From: Linum tenue
Taxonomy: Eukaryota; Streptophyta; Magnoliopsida; Malpighiales; Linaceae
Direction: 5' to 3'
Assembly: GCA_946122785.1 (NCBI GenBank)
Contig: CAMGYJ010000005.1
Location: 87,042,547 to 87,106,546, forward strand
Length of the DNA: 64,000 nt
Below, piece after piece: positions 32,585 to 44,173 of the stretch. Every line of letters starts with the position of its first letter. The stretch's first letter is position 1. The translations under genes and the position numbers were made by a program. The notes under the pieces are model-generated. The model was not told the origin of the DNA and did not search any database. It saw only the letters and a list, made by a program, of their open reading frames with translations.

Positions 32585-33214
32585 ATGAGAGGAAGGTGGC
32601 AAGCAAGGCATTGCCGGAGGATGGATATGTGCCACCTCTTCCTTATCCCACAAGGATGTACAAGGAGAGGTTGGACAACGAGTATGGAGGGTTCATGGAA
32701 ATGCTACACAACCTCTACCTCAACGTCCCATTCCTCGAAGCCATGGCGCAAATGCCAAGATATGCCAAGTACCTCAAGGGATTCCTCATCAAGAAGCCAA
32801 GGCTTGAAGGCCTCGCCAATGCGAATCTTAGGCGAGGAGTGCTCGGCTTTCCTCCTCGATCGCTTGCCCAAAAAGCGGTCCGGACCAGGTAGCTTTACTA
32901 TCCCTCTTGATATTGGTGATCACCATATAGACAATGTCTTGGCAAACCTAGGAGCTAGTGTGAATGTGATGCCCTACAAGCTTTTCAAAAAGTTAGAAGT
33001 AGGTGAACTTAAGACCTCTAAGCTTAGAATCACCTTAGCCGACCGTTCGGTCATTAGCTCGAGAGGTATAGTGGAGGACATGATGGTGAGAGTGGGCAAG
33101 TTTTACTATCCGGCCGATTTCGTGATTCTCGACATAAGCGAGGACTCGGATATGCCCCTCATCCTCGGTCGTCCCTTTCTTGCAACCACCAAGGCATTGA
33201 TAGATGTTAATTAG
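32585..33214 (+). pseudogene. Retropepsin region of the outer element
   Basis: In this 209-codon frame the useful part starts near 32880. It reads SFTIPLDIGDHHIDN, then VLANLGASVNVMPYKLFKKL. Athila/Tat proteases have Asp-Leu-Gly here, so the catalytic Asp is Asn in this copy. LTLADRS-like and LILGRPFLATTKALIDVN segments follow, as in the inner element. The frame ends in a stop created where the inner element inserted (33215-33220). In a second frame, 32596-32892 carries the upstream gag-end segment FLEAMAQMPRYAKYLKGFL. Confidence 0.75.
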
Positions 33215-33219
33215 GGAAC

Positions 33220-34623
33220 TGACAAGCTAAAACACAACACCAAACTGCGACCAAGTGTAATCGCAGTCCGGAAATGCATACTAGTGGCAAGTTATATTTT
33301 CCAACCCGGGGTCTAGATCTACTGCCTACTCCGTGATTATCTATTATCTAGCAAACTAAGTCGAGTGATTGTGATTTTAAGCAAAAGCAGTAAGAAAGTA
33401 GGAAATGGTTCAAAGTTCTTTAGCAAGGGAAGAGTCACTCGGGAATGAGTCCGCCTAGCTCCTTAGTTAGGTCAAGGTTGTAATTACCCTGGGTTGATTA
33501 ACTGTTGATTAAACTGTGGAAGATCCGACAGTAGCTTGGAATCTCTTAAGTTGACCACGCCCTCTCAGGCAGATTGACCGGCAGGCGACTAGCCTTCACC
33601 GGTATAGACTGCTGAAGTAATAAACGCAGAACTCCACTACTAGAATTGGATTCAAGTACAAAGCAGTAAATCGATTAAATCTCGTATAACCAATCTAACA
33701 CTACCGATTGATGAAGCTATAACAACCTAATCAGATTCTATCTTTCTCAGGTTGCAACAGAAATCAAGAAAATATGATCAGGCTTCAATTGACTCAATGA
33801 ATCATTCATCAATCAATTAAAATCAATCAATATATCAATCCAAAGTTATTACAATCAAGATCCCTAACACATGGAACTAGGTTTCTTCATACCCAAGTGA
33901 GAGAAAGCTCTACTCCATAGAGAGAGAGAGGAAAACAGAAATCAGAGCAGTCATACTCCTAAAGATGGGGATACTCTACTCTAGGATGTCGATCTTCTCT
34001 CCTGGGGATGCAATATGGGCTTCAATGGTGAGAAATCCACTCCAAATAGCTCCTAGGGTTTGTTCTTCACACTTCCTCTCTTTAAAGCTCAGTTTTTTGC
34101 TAAAAAACTCGATCCCTCTCCAAAAGACCCGAAATTGGGTTAAAACCCAGAATTTCCCGACTACACGGCCAGGCCACACGACCGTGTAGAAATCCCAGCT
34201 GCACGTGTGGATATGTAAAACTCCGCGTTTCACTTAAGTGGTTTCATGCACGTCACACGGCCAGAACTGCACGGCCGTGTGAAATCTCGGCCTGCCCGTG
34301 CAACATCTCTGTGACTTCCACACGACCTAAAGGGACCCGGTACACGGCCAGTGTGGTTTGCCCACGCAAAAGAATTCCACACGGCCACGCCACACGGCCG
34401 TGTGGCTGTTAGGTTTGGCCGTGTGGTTTCCTCAGCTTCTCGCCAAACGTTCAATCTTCGTCTAATCGATCCCGAACTCGTTCCCAAACCTCCATTCACT
34501 TACTAGGACCTGAAATATCACAAACAAGAACAACCTAGCGTGAAATCGGCCTAAGATACGAGAAATGAAGCTCGAACGATATAAGAATGGTGGACAAAAA
34601 CATGTGTATATATCAAGTCATCA
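33220..34623 (-). repeat. 3' LTR of the inner element
   Basis: 1404 bp, TGACAAGCTAAAACAC...CAAGTCATCA on the plus strand. It is collinear with the array LTR (shared GCAGGCGACTAGCCTTCACC, GATTAAACTG and CAGATTCTATCTT blocks) but with its own palindrome words, ACACGGCC / GGCCGTGTG, at 34155-34430. Confidence 0.85.
34155..34430. repeat. Palindromic ACACGGCC cluster in the inner LTR
   Basis: Repeated CACACGGCC, GGCCGTGTG and CCCGTGCA words occur in both orientations, in the position equivalent to the TGCACGGCC cluster of the array LTR. Confidence 0.75.
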
Positions 34624-34664
34624 AATTCCCCCACACTTAACCGTTTGCTTGTCCCCAAGCAAAC
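34624..34664 (-). promoter_or_regulatory. Terminal polypurine tract with GGGA hairpin, inner element
   Basis: Stem GTTTGCTTG, loop GGGA, stem CAAGCAAAC (34664-34643), then GGTTAAGTGTGGGGGAATT against the LTR. Confidence 0.85.
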
Positions 34665-36100
34665 CAATTCAGATACAAGGTAAGCTCAACACATTTCAAT
34701 CATACCAACTTTGGGGGCATATCATATACGCACAGAACACGTGAATCATACTGCCTTTTGATCATTGACATATGGACAACTTCAACAACAACCTAGACAA
34801 CCACCGCATAGGACATTCGAGTGCAGCAAAAAGAGGAATCCTTTTTGTTCACCAACCAACATAGACTCGACTGAACCAATTAACCGAGACGGTCATCGCA
34901 TGCATCAAACTCAAGACGTCAGGATCAAGACCGAGCCATCTAGGTCCTCACCGGGGTAAAGAGCATAAAGAACAAGGAAATGAAACATTCACTCTCGACC
35001 AGTGGGGTCAGGACAATTTGATGCGAAAAATGTGCATGATTATTCTCTCTAATCCTAACGTCTCTTCACCATGATGGCAGCCTCTAAATGTTAGAGTTCA
35101 CATAAGGGATGTCACCACTAACTAATCCGGAGGTCTTAGAAACAGGTTCAAGTGACTGGCTAGGGTCTTGGACATGGGGAAAAAGCCTTTTAGGTGGTGG
35201 AAGTATTCATAGCATAAGGTTTCACAGTTCCAAACCCAACACATTCACAGCCACTCAAACCCCTTACTTTCTTTCTGCCATTCTGCATTACTCAAATTCT
35301 TTAGAGCACCAGAGCGAAGGAGGTCACAATAATTTTAGTATTTCTAAGCCAGACTGCTAAGAAACACTACTTAATGAGCATGATTCAGATTTTTGGTAGT
35401 GGCTCTCTTTTGCTTTCATTCATTTTTTTCATTTCATTTCCTGAGAGAACCACCACCTCTGCACATTTTTCAATACATGCCCAACTTTTAAGCACTACCT
35501 CCAACCCTCACATTATTTTTAGCAAAAACCACTTTGTGGAACCTTCTAAGAGATACAAAAGGGTGATTTTCCATTGTAGACCGAAAGAAAGGAAATTACA
35601 CGGCTCAAAGGGGCTGACTAGGGGGTATAACACACCAGGACGGTCAATTTGGTCGTGGGCTATTCCTTTGCCTCCATCATCTTAGCTAGTGACAACGTGA
35701 ATGCTACACATCATGGAAGAGGGATCTATCGCACAAGAAAGAAACGAGCAGGCTCAAATCTCACATGGCTACCTATATGATATATCTCTCATTCTAATTC
35801 CCTGAACTAGATGCATAAACGACTGTCAAGAGGAAGTGATCAATCTAAGTCACAATTGGTAAGCAAACAGTTGAAAAACTGAACCCCTACACAACTCTAC
35901 TGCACGTCTCATTCATCAATATAGGTTGTCCTAGTCACAATCCAGTTGTCATGCATCAATTCGAAAGCCATTCGATTCACCAATCAAACCCATAATGCCA
36001 ATATGATCATGCAAACATCAGTACTTGGAGCCCTCAAATCTCGAGATATGGACATCGGACTAGGCTCCAAGCACACATACATAGATTCCAACCAATACAA
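34665..36100 (-). other. Non-coding 3' region of the inner element
   Basis: It is collinear with 7562-8584 of the array (shared AGTACTTGGAGCCCTCAAAT near 36025 and ATGAATTCAA-type blocks) but diverged. No conserved frame. Confidence 0.55.
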
Positions 36101-36103
36101 AGC

Positions 36104-36151
36104 ACCCCCCCCCCCACACACACACACTTAAGTTAGACATTGCCCTCAATG
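36104..36151 (-). promoter_or_regulatory. Internal hairpin plus purine tract, inner element
   Basis: Stem CATTG, loop AGGG, stem CAATG (36151-36138), then CTTAAGTGTGTGTGTG and a run of 14 G. Confidence 0.7.
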
Positions 36152-36434
36152 GAGCAGAGGTAAGGACAAGGGGAACGATGTTACCGTAAGGAAAGACTAC
36201 CGAGGGATTGGAAGTGGACCGGTCAGCGGGGGACAAACGGGACGATGGAACAATTCTGCATGAAGGGAACAAAAAGAACACACTAGCACATTGTGCGTTA
36301 GGGATCAGAGTTAGCCCAGATGGCCACAAAACGGAGAATCCACAAAATAAAATAAAAAACACACAAAAGACTCAGTTCAAGCTCTGCACACACATGGAGC
36401 AAACAAGAAAAGTCCAAAACAAAAACACACTCGA

Positions 36435-37753
36435 AGGGGCGACGAGTATAGACTACTCGTCGCCAAGGTTGTCGAGGTCGATGTCCTCCCAGGGAGTCCT
36501 CCAGGCTGGCTGCTCGCCCGGTATCAGCTGGAGCAGGTGCTGCTGGACATCCTACATACGACGAGCCCGTCCACTCTCCCTCTCGATGTGAGCAAGGGTC
36601 ACCCCCTACTGGGCTTCCATGCGGCCGAGGCGCTCATCGTATGCAGCCGTCCTGGTGTTATACTCGGCCTGGTGAGCCGAGTACTGCTGCTGGAACTGGA
36701 GATGATGCTTGAGGAGCTGCTGATTCAGGAGATTCAGCTGCTGGAACTGGTGAGTGAAGTAGTCTCCTGGGATGGAAATGTGGAGCTATCACCCCCATGC
36801 TCATATGTGGTCTGGTAAGGGGCGGTATGGGCGGCAACAGCGTCCACATCATCGGGGTGGACATCCTCAGTGGCAGCATCCTCAGGAACTGCGGGCTGAT
36901 CCTCCGTAGGGAGGGGTGGAGTAGGAAACCCCTCAATCCTCTTGACGCCACGCTCGACTCGCAGCAGGTGCATCTTCGAGATTGTGTCTTATCCGAAGAC
37001 ACAAGTGCCCCCTGCTCTGTGCAACCTTGATAGAGGATCTGGAAATAGGCTGCTAGGCGAGTGATGAGTGGGGTGCAGTGGAGGGTCCCCAGAGTAATAA
37101 CACTCTTGTCCAGAGTCCTTGCCACCACAGAACCCAGGTGGAGATCATGGTTCGCCGTGCGGATGGAGTGAAGTACATGGACCGCCTGGTCTGGGTGCTG
37201 GCACTTTCCCCAACTGGAGTGAAGGACTTTGCGAGCAAGTGGTGGAGTATGCGATTCTCGAGCTGCAAGGTGCTAGCCTTCGTCCGTGCCGTTTGGAAGG
37301 GGTCTTGACCGGCCTGAGCTAGCCGGGTGTACAAAGCCTTGAAGGATACACCGTCTGGATTAGTGAGCTCGGTGACATAATCCTTGTCATTGTCCATGTC
37401 GAGGTTGAGAGCGACCTCTAAGTCATGGTAGCTCATGGAGCGGGGCTCACCGCCTAGCCCGAACTTGACGGCTTCGTTGTTCGCCCAGTCGGTGGTCTCT
37501 TCGTGCCGAAGGTCGTGTAGAACTCTAGCACCAGCTCGTGGTAGACCTTCTCGCGCACAGACAACAATCGGCGCCATGTGCGGTTGGTGGCAATAGCGAG
37601 GAAGTGCTTGTAGCAATTCACCTTCTCAAACTCCCTCCTGGACCAATAGTGATGCCTCCCAAACTTAGCTGCCAGGACGCGCTTAAAGCGATCCTTGTGG
37701 GGGCCCATCTTCAAATCACGGATAAACCAATGCTTAAGATCTGGTTTCGACAT
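36435..37753 (-). pseudogene. Env-position frame similar to ATHILA ORF-1 proteins
   Basis: It starts MSKPDLKHWFIRDLKMGPHK at 37753 and continues KVNCYKHFLAIATNRTWRRL and VYHELVLEFYTTFG. A frame change near 37500 leads to NNEAVKFGLGGEPRSMSYHD and ILHHLLAKSFTPVGES. Another near 37130 leads to VARTLDKSVITLGTLHCTPL. The C-terminal part is rich in Gln and Pro. The arrangement fits the ATHILA ORF-1-type protein found downstream of pol. The outer element carries a homologue (ELCVEFYSTFSHI). Any role in the cell is unknown, and an envelope function is not shown. Confidence 0.6.
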
Positions 37754-38554
37754 GGTCTACAAGAAAGCAAACCAAAGTGGAGCCAAAATAGCCATAGGAA
37801 CGGTCAATCACACCCCCACACTTTAGAACAGAAAACAGCCGAACCATAGTTTCATCCATAGTTCGGGGTGAAATAACTTGAACAAATGGGCGCAATCAAG
37901 GCAGGGGTGCACATTCACAATAAAGTAGGCAACTTAAGGTTCACATCCATATCAAACACACCATCAAAACACATCATTAAGGGCCCCAACGGGCTCCCAC
38001 AACAAGGTATGAAAAACTGCCATTTCATCGAACACCTTGTGTGCACTTTTAAGTTAAGCAAAGAATGGGCAAATTCCTAGCACACAAGGTCTCAATCAAG
38101 CAAGGGGAACATTGCCCAACACAATCCACCCAAAAACCAAGCCTTCCCCTCAATTAATTTCAATCGAATGGCAAGATTCAATGAAGTTCTCTAAATACAC
38201 ACACTAACATCCAATTCTCCACAAATTCACAAGGTAAAGGGCAAAATCAAACCTGGAGACACAAGTAGAGGTGTAGGGGGTGATGAGGGGAAGGAAATGG
38301 AGTCGACGAAATTCCAAAATTCTGCCCGGAAAGTGCTCGTCGGAGCCTCGCCGAAAATCGCCTCCGGTGAGCCAAACCGGCCCAAATTGCCCCAAAATCA
38401 AGGGAAAGGCCGAAAAAGAGGAGGGAAGGTTGGGTATGGTGTTGGTTTGGTGAGAAACCGACCAAAAATGGAAGTAAAATCACCAAAAAGGTGAAAGGTC
38501 GCGGTTTACCGACAAGGGGGAGAGGTTTCCGGCGAGGGAGAAGGGGTTTTCTGG

Positions 38555-38790
38555 CTTACACGGCCGTGCAACAGCTTTTATAGCCGCACGGGTCGCCACT
38601 CGGGCAGGTCCACACGGCCGTGTGGAGCAGATTGTGCCCGTGTGGCGCCGAGAATTCCACAAGGGCTGGCCGAGGTTGTCACACGACCGTGTAGCGACCC
38701 CCTTCTGCCCGTGTGGAAATTCCAGGGGCTTCACACAGCCAAAGGGCAATTCCACGTGGCCGTGCAGAATTTAGGCCTGGCCGTGTGGAA
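38555..38790 (-). promoter_or_regulatory. Internal palindrome cluster with TATA box, inner element
   Basis: ACACGGCCGTG-type words recur over 235 bp, like those in this element's own LTR. TATAAAAG lies at 38582-38575 on the minus strand, upstream of the env-position start at 37753. This looks like a second promoter made of LTR-like parts. Promoter function is inferred. Confidence 0.45.
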
Positions 38791-38911
38791 TTCCAGAGCC
38801 CCGGTTTCGACCTGTTTTCACGCAAAAGCGACATTCGAACCTTGGACAACACTTCAAGACTCAAAAACACAAAAATTAAAAAGAAAAAGAAAAGGAAATG
38901 CAAACCTAGGT

Positions 38912-38934
38912 GGGTTGCCTCCCCACAAGCGCTT
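38912..38934 (-). promoter_or_regulatory. Conserved landmark motif, inner element
   Basis: The minus strand reads AAGCGCTTGTGGGGAGGCAA then CCC, shortly after the end of pol, as in the array units and the outer element. Confidence 0.6.
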
Positions 38935-38984
38935 ATTTACCGTCTATTAGTTGGACGCCAGTAGAGGAACTAAGGGTCCTCGAG

Positions 38985-40250
38985 CTTGATCAGCAGCTCT
39001 GCGCGCTCGACATCACGTCCCAAGTACAACTTTAAGAGGTGGTCGTTCACTTTGAACGACTCAGTTTGAGCATTGCTGATCTCCACCGCACCGTGCGGGA
39101 AAACTTTGGTGATCGTGAAGGGTCCCGACCACCTCGAACGTAGCTTTCCAGGAAAGAGTTTCAGGCGTGCATTGAAGAGTAGAACTCCTTCGGGCCCCTC
39201 AACCGAGCGTCATGGAGAGGCTTGGTTCGCTCCTTGTATAGCAGGGTATTCTCGTAGGCGTGGTAACGCCATTCATCCAACTCCAGCAGTTGCAGCTTAT
39301 GTTCAGTACCTGCAACACTCAAATCCAGGTTTAGCAGCTTAACGGCCCAAAAGGCCTTGTGCTGTAGCTCTACTGGCAAATGACACGCCTTCCCAAAGAC
39401 AAGTCTATAGGGTGAAGTACCAATCGGTTTTTTGTAGGCTGTCCTATATGCCCAAAGAGCATCATCGAGCTTGGTGGACCAATTCTTGCGGGACTGATCC
39501 ACCGTCTTTTTGATTACTCTTTTAAGCTCTCGGTTTGTCAGCTCACCTTGACCGTTTGATTGGGGGTGGTAAGCCACCGACACCTAATGCTTAACACCAT
39601 ATCGAGAGAGGAGCTCAGTGAATTGCCCTTGAAAATGGGTTCTTCTATCACTTATGATGGCGCGCAGTGTCCCGAACCGGGAGAACAGCTACTTCAGAAA
39701 TGAGCAGACCCATCTTGCGTCATTGGTGGGCATGGCTTGAGCTTCTGCCCACCTCGAGACGTAGTCTACTACAACTAGTATATACAAATTTCCAAAAGAT
39801 GGAGGGAATGGGCCTATGAAATTGATGCCCCAAGCATAAAAAATTTCACAAACGACAGATATATGTTGGGGCATCTCATCCCGGGAAGAAATGTTACCTG
39901 ACCTTTGGCAGCGGTCGCACTGTCGTGCGAAGGTGTCTGCATCCTTGAAGAGTGATGGCCAATAGAAGCCTGACGGTAGCACCTTCCTCCATGGTGACCT
40001 CCAGTAGGTCCCTCGTGGCATTGAGATAGGATGTCTCCCATCTCGTGCTCCATGACGCAGCGCCGGATCACGCCATCTGCTCCGATCATGAAGAGGTAAG
40101 GGTCCTCCCAGAAGTAATGCTTTAGGTCGGAGAAGAACTTGCGCTTGGCATGAGTGGCCATCCCCTTTGGTAGCTGCTTGCCCACCAGATAATTGGCAGT
40201 CAGAATACCAAGGGGCCACGCTGTCCACCAATGTCATTGCGACCAATCGC
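38985..40250 (-). pseudogene. Integrase of the inner element, disabled
   Basis: The zinc-binding part is seen as ILSQCHEGPTGGHHGG and CDRCQRSGNIS. The core has WGINFIGPFPPSFG, where the family has Asp instead of this Asn, so the first catalytic acid is lost. ISDRRTHF keeps the second Asp, and [14 protein letters not shown] keeps the Glu. A stop lies before VSVAYHPQ. The C-terminal part ([20 protein letters not shown]) continues to a stop at about 38985 after frame changes near 39160. Integrase would join the cDNA to the genome, but this one should be inactive. Confidence 0.8.
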
Positions 40251-40690
40251 TCACCCGGGAAGGAGTCATCGATCTCTTCCACGAAGTTGTCCACCGGAGG
40301 GGCTTCCAACCGTGATAGATGATCTGCAGCAACATTCTCGGATCCCTTCTTGTCCCGGATCTCGATATCAAATTCCTTCAAAAGCAGGATCCAGCGGATG
40401 AGCCTAGGCTTTGGATCAGCCTTGCTCATCAGATAGCGAATCGCCAGGTGATCTGTGTAGACCACCACATGGGAGAGCACCAGATATGGTCGGAACTTAT
40501 CAAATTCATACACCACAACGACTAGCTCCTTCTCAGTGGTGGTGTAATTCTCCTGTGCATCGTTCAAAGTCTTCAACGCTTAGTAGATGGGCTGGAAGTG
40601 CTTCTCGCGTCTTTGACCCAGAACTGCTCCGACTGCATAATCACTCACATCGCACATCAACTCAAAAGGAAGAGACCAGTCAGGAGTCAC
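40250..40690 (-). pseudogene. RNase H region of the inner element
   Basis: LPFELMCDVSDYAVGAVLGQ, then (after a stop near 40580) ENYTTTEKELVVVVYEFDKF, VYTDHLAIRYLMSK and NVAADHLSRLE. These are the standard Ty3/gypsy RNase H landmarks in order. It directly follows the truncated reverse transcriptase, so the polymerase core between the two is deleted. Confidence 0.8.
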
Positions 40691-41583
40691 CATGATGGGT
40701 GCATGGCGTCGTTCAGGAGCCTGTAATCGATGCAGACTCCCCAGCCAGTCACGGTCCGCATTGGGATCAGCTCGTTCTTCTCATTCGTGACGATAGTCAT
40801 CCCTCCTTTCTTCGGGACCACCTGAGTGGGGCTGACCCACTTGCTATCAGATATAGCAAAAATGATCCCTGCGTCCATCAGCTTCATAATCTCTGCCCGG
40901 ACCACTGCCTCCAAGTTAGAAGACAATCTCCACTGTGGCTGTCTGACTGGCTTAACCTCATCCTCCATAATAATTTTGTGGGAGCAGAAGGATGGGCTAA
41001 TGCCTCTGATATCTGTTATCTTCCACGCCGTCTCCCAGGCATACTTCTGCAGTAGAGCCACCAGCCTGCTCTTCTGCTCGGGTGTCAGATCCGAGCTGAT
41101 AATGACCGAGAGCTTATTCCCCACCCGGAGAAATGCATACTCCATGTGAGAGGGGAGGGGCTTAAGCTCCAGCTCCGGTGGCTCCTCCAATGATGTGGCG
41201 ATTCGGGACGAGATAGGGATCGGCTTGAATGGTTTCTCTCGCCCCTCGATCGCGTCCTCGTCTAGCTCCACGAGCTGCTCCTCCAGGTGCAACTCCTGCG
41301 ATGCCTGTTCCCCTAGAAAAAGACAACGCTCGAGGAAATCGTCAGTACCCGCACTCGTGATGGCGAGTGCGGTCTCAAAATCAGCAATAACATCACAGTA
41401 GTCTAGATCATAATGGAGTTGGGGGTGTTTCATATTATCATAAATAGAGAAAGTGATTTGTTCATCCCCAACCCTCAAAATCAACTTTCCATCATTCACA
41501 TCTATAAGTGCCTTGGCGGTGGTGAGAAAAGGTCTACCCAGTATTAAAGGCACATCCACATCCACATTTATATCAAGAATCAC
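40687..41583 (-). pseudogene. Protease end and N-terminal reverse transcriptase of the inner element
   Basis: In this 298-codon frame, DVPLILGRPFLTTAKALIDV follows the protease. A linker with Glu-rich sequence comes next, then the reverse-transcriptase start VRAEIMKLMDAGIIFAISDS, KWVSPTQVVPKKGGMTIV and GWGVCIDYRLLNDA. The reading then stops (MHPSW). The palm with the Tyr-x-Asp-Asp site is missing, as the next sequence is RNase H. The element therefore cannot make its own cDNA. Confidence 0.85.
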
Positions 41584-42113
41584 AAAATCAACAGATATGA
41601 GAATGTCCCTACTGCGACTATCAAGTCCTCTGCAATGCCCCTAGGATGCACAATGGATCTATCAGCAAGTTGAATGCTCATCCTAGTGTTACTGGGTTCA
41701 CCTAGGCCTAGCTTTTTAAATAGTTTATATGGCATGACGTTTATGCTAACGCCTAAATCCACCAAGGAATTTCCTATATGCAAACTACCAATCATGCAAG
41801 GGATAGTAAAACTCTCTGGGTCTTTGCGCTTCTCTAGTAGCTTGTTCTGCAGGATGGCAGAACACTCCTCGTTGAGCATCACCGTCGACAGCTCCCCAAT
41901 CTTCCTCTTGTTGGTGAGGAGATCCTTCATGAACTTAGCATACTTGGGCATCTTCGATAATGCCTCCACGAAGGGCATACTGATGTTTAACTGCTTCAGC
42001 ATTGCCATGAACTTGGCAAACTTAGTCTCCAATCGGTCTTTGTGTAACCGAGTAGGAAAGGGAAGTTGCAGGACATACGCCTTCACCACTAGTTGTGGCT
42101 TAGGAGTAGGCAC
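41580..42113 (-). pseudogene. Protease of the inner element
   Basis: The frame starts with the gag-end block (LPFPTRLHKDRLETKFAKFM, LSKMPKYAKFMKDLLTNK). It continues SFTIPCMIGSLHIGNSLVDL and GVSINVMPYKLFKKL. The catalytic Asp-Leu-Gly is intact here, unlike in the outer element. It ends by a frame change at about 41585 into the following frame. Confidence 0.8.
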
Positions 42114-42326
42114 CTCAACCTCTTTCTCAATTTCTTCTTCGTTAGCTGGAAGTGTTGAAGCAGGGGTCTCTCTCTCCTATGCCTGGACAGGTGGATCAGT
42201 CGTCCCCTTGCCACTCCTGGTAGTAATGGCCTTGTAGTGCTCATTTGGGTCCTGCGGATGTGGGATGGTCTGACCTAGTAAAGTATCAGGAGTCCTCTAG
42301 GCTACAGCCTGTGCCACACTCCCAAG

Positions 42327-43804
42327 CTAGGTCTGGATATCCCGCAGCACAGCCTTCGTGTTTCTCTGGCCAACTTCTAGCTCCAAGATTGTACCTGAAG
42401 CTTTCTCCATGAACTGCTCGATATTACTGAACTTATTTGCACTGGAGGTGCCCAGAGAACCCACCAGATCTCGCAAATCTACCATCAGATCACTTTGTAC
42501 TAGGGCTGTGGGGGCTGCACCTGACTGCTGAAATGGCCGCACTTGTGGCTGAGGAGGAACTGGCCCCTGTCTGGGCTGGTAAAGAGGCTGTTGCTGCTAA
42601 AATTGCCCTTGTCTGGGCTGTTAAGGAGGCCTCTGGAAGCCCCCTAGGAGACTGGTGGTCTATGATTAGTCCCACCCCAGGAGAAGTTGGGATGCTGGCG
42701 CCACTCCTTGTTGTAAGTATTGGTGTAGGGGTCGAAATGCCTGGCATTGCCGATGAAGTCCACCTGCTCCTGGGGAGTAGTCGACTCCCTCATCGCCTGA
42801 CAGTCTTCCACGGTGTGATGGGAGCTTTCACACCACTGGCAGTACATCGCTTGCTGTTGTCCTGTACCTGAAATCATTCCAGAGCGATCAATGGCTGAAA
42901 CCAGTTTAGATACCACCTACACCAAATCAGACGACTGGGTGGCTACAGCATGCACACCGGGCCCTGGTGCTCGTCTCGATCTCCTCGCATTTCCCCAATC
43001 ATACCCCTGCTCTGCCATCTCTTTAAAGAGTTGATTCAGCTGTGGAGGTGTCTTGGTGAGCATATTCCCGCCGCAAATCGAGTCAATCAGCTGCTTGTCT
43101 TCCGTGAAGAGGGCATGGTAGAAGGTGCCCACCTTGAAGGCGTTAGTAATACCATGGTTGGGACACTTGAGGAAAAGACTGGTTTATCTTTTCCAAGCAT
43201 CCCAGATGGTCTCATCTTCATCCTGAGCAAAGTGGGTGATTTGCTTTTACAGGTCCGCCATCTTGGACGGAGGATAGTAGTGGGTGAGGAACTTGTCCGC
43301 CAGGTTGGCGAATGTGGTGATCGAGCCTGGAGGTCAATTGTCCAGCCACTCCTTGGCTAGACCCTCCAATGTAAATGGGAAATACCTCAGCTGGATGGCA
43401 TCGGCTGTGACCCCATTGATCTTGATCCCATCGATGAGCTCATGGAATTGCCTCAGGTGTGATCGGGGGCACTCCCCCTCCTTGCCACGGAATACCACCG
43501 AGCCGCGCAGCATGGTGATGACAGAGGTGCTCACCTCAAAGTTATTTGCTGGAAGTTGAGGGTGCTGGATGGGCGACCTCATGTCCGCGGCTCTGGCGTT
43601 CCAGTAATACCCCATGGTCTGCTCGTCGGGAATGACCACATCATTGTTCTGTGGTTCGCCCATTTCTTCCTCCTTGGTGATTTGCAGCTGTGCTAGAGCC
43701 TCCTCCGCAGCCAGTCGCGCCTTTAAAGCCCGCTTGAAGTTCCTATAAGTCCGTTCAAGCTCTTGGTCTAATGGTAGTAAAACTCCCGACTGGCTACGGG
43801 TCAA
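42327..43804 (-). pseudogene. Gag of the inner element
   Basis: The ATG at 43804 lies about 120 bp after the primer site: MTRSQSGVLLPLDQELERTY, then TMGYYWNARAADMRSPIQHP and a capsid-like ADAIQLRYFPFTLEGLAKEW. A stop follows near 43334. Capsid homology continues with FKVGTFYHALFTEDKQLIDS (near 43130). A zinc knuckle CQWCESSHHTVEDC (Cys-x2-Cys-x4-His-x4-Cys) is intact near 42830. The C-terminal part is Gln/Ala/Pro-rich. Several stops split the frame. Confidence 0.8.
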
Positions 43805-43923
43805 GCACTACCTGAACACAGAATGCAAACACAATCCGTGAAGGCACAAAGGTGGAAGAAAGAGAATGCAGTAAGGAAAAAGCTAAAGTAATAAACTTTC
43901 ACGTTTCCACAATAACATAGAAG

Positions 43924-43941
43924 TCCCCGGCAACGACGCCA
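43924..43941 (-). other. tRNA-Asp primer binding site, inner element
   Basis: The minus strand reads TGGCGTCGTTGCCGGGGA, with one mismatch to tRNA-Asp, 6 bases from the LTR edge. Confidence 0.85.
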
Positions 43942-43947
43942 AAAACT

Positions 43948-44150
43948 TTACAAGCTAAAACACAACACCAAGCTTGAAATTGATCCTAGCCTTCACCGGT
44001 ATAGACTGTTGAGGCAATACTAACCGGCAGGCGACTAGCCTTCACCGGGATAGACTGTTGAGGCAATAAACGGAGAACTCCACTACTTGAATTGGATTCC
44101 AGTACAAAGCAGTAAATCGATTAACTCTTGTATAACCTAGCTTAAAATTG
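43948..44150 (-). repeat. Truncated, rearranged 5' LTR of the inner element
   Basis: It starts TTACAAGCTAAAACACAACACC, then jumps to the AGCCTTCACCGG part of the LTR. That part is present twice (43991-44022 and 44036-44067, TATAGACTGTTGAGGCAATA / GATAGACTGTTGAGGCAATA). It breaks off near 44135-44150 into outer-element sequence. Roughly 1.2 kb of LTR is missing. Confidence 0.75.
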
Positions 44151-44173
44151 ATCATAGGGCGAGGAATGATGAA

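Larger units (their letters stand above)
33220..44150 (-). mobile_element. Inner Athila-like retrotransposon with gag, pol and env-position frames
   Basis: Minus-strand order from the right: truncated 5' LTR (44150-43948), tRNA-Asp primer site, gag (43804 to about 42330), protease (42113-41580), partial reverse transcriptase (41583-40687), RNase H (40690-40250), integrase (40185-38985), landmark motif, palindromes plus TATA box, env-position frame (37753-36435), internal and terminal purine tracts, 3' LTR (34623-33220). GGAAC precedes the left end. The matching duplication on the right is lost, because the 5' LTR and adjoining outer sequence were deleted. Confidence 0.85.
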
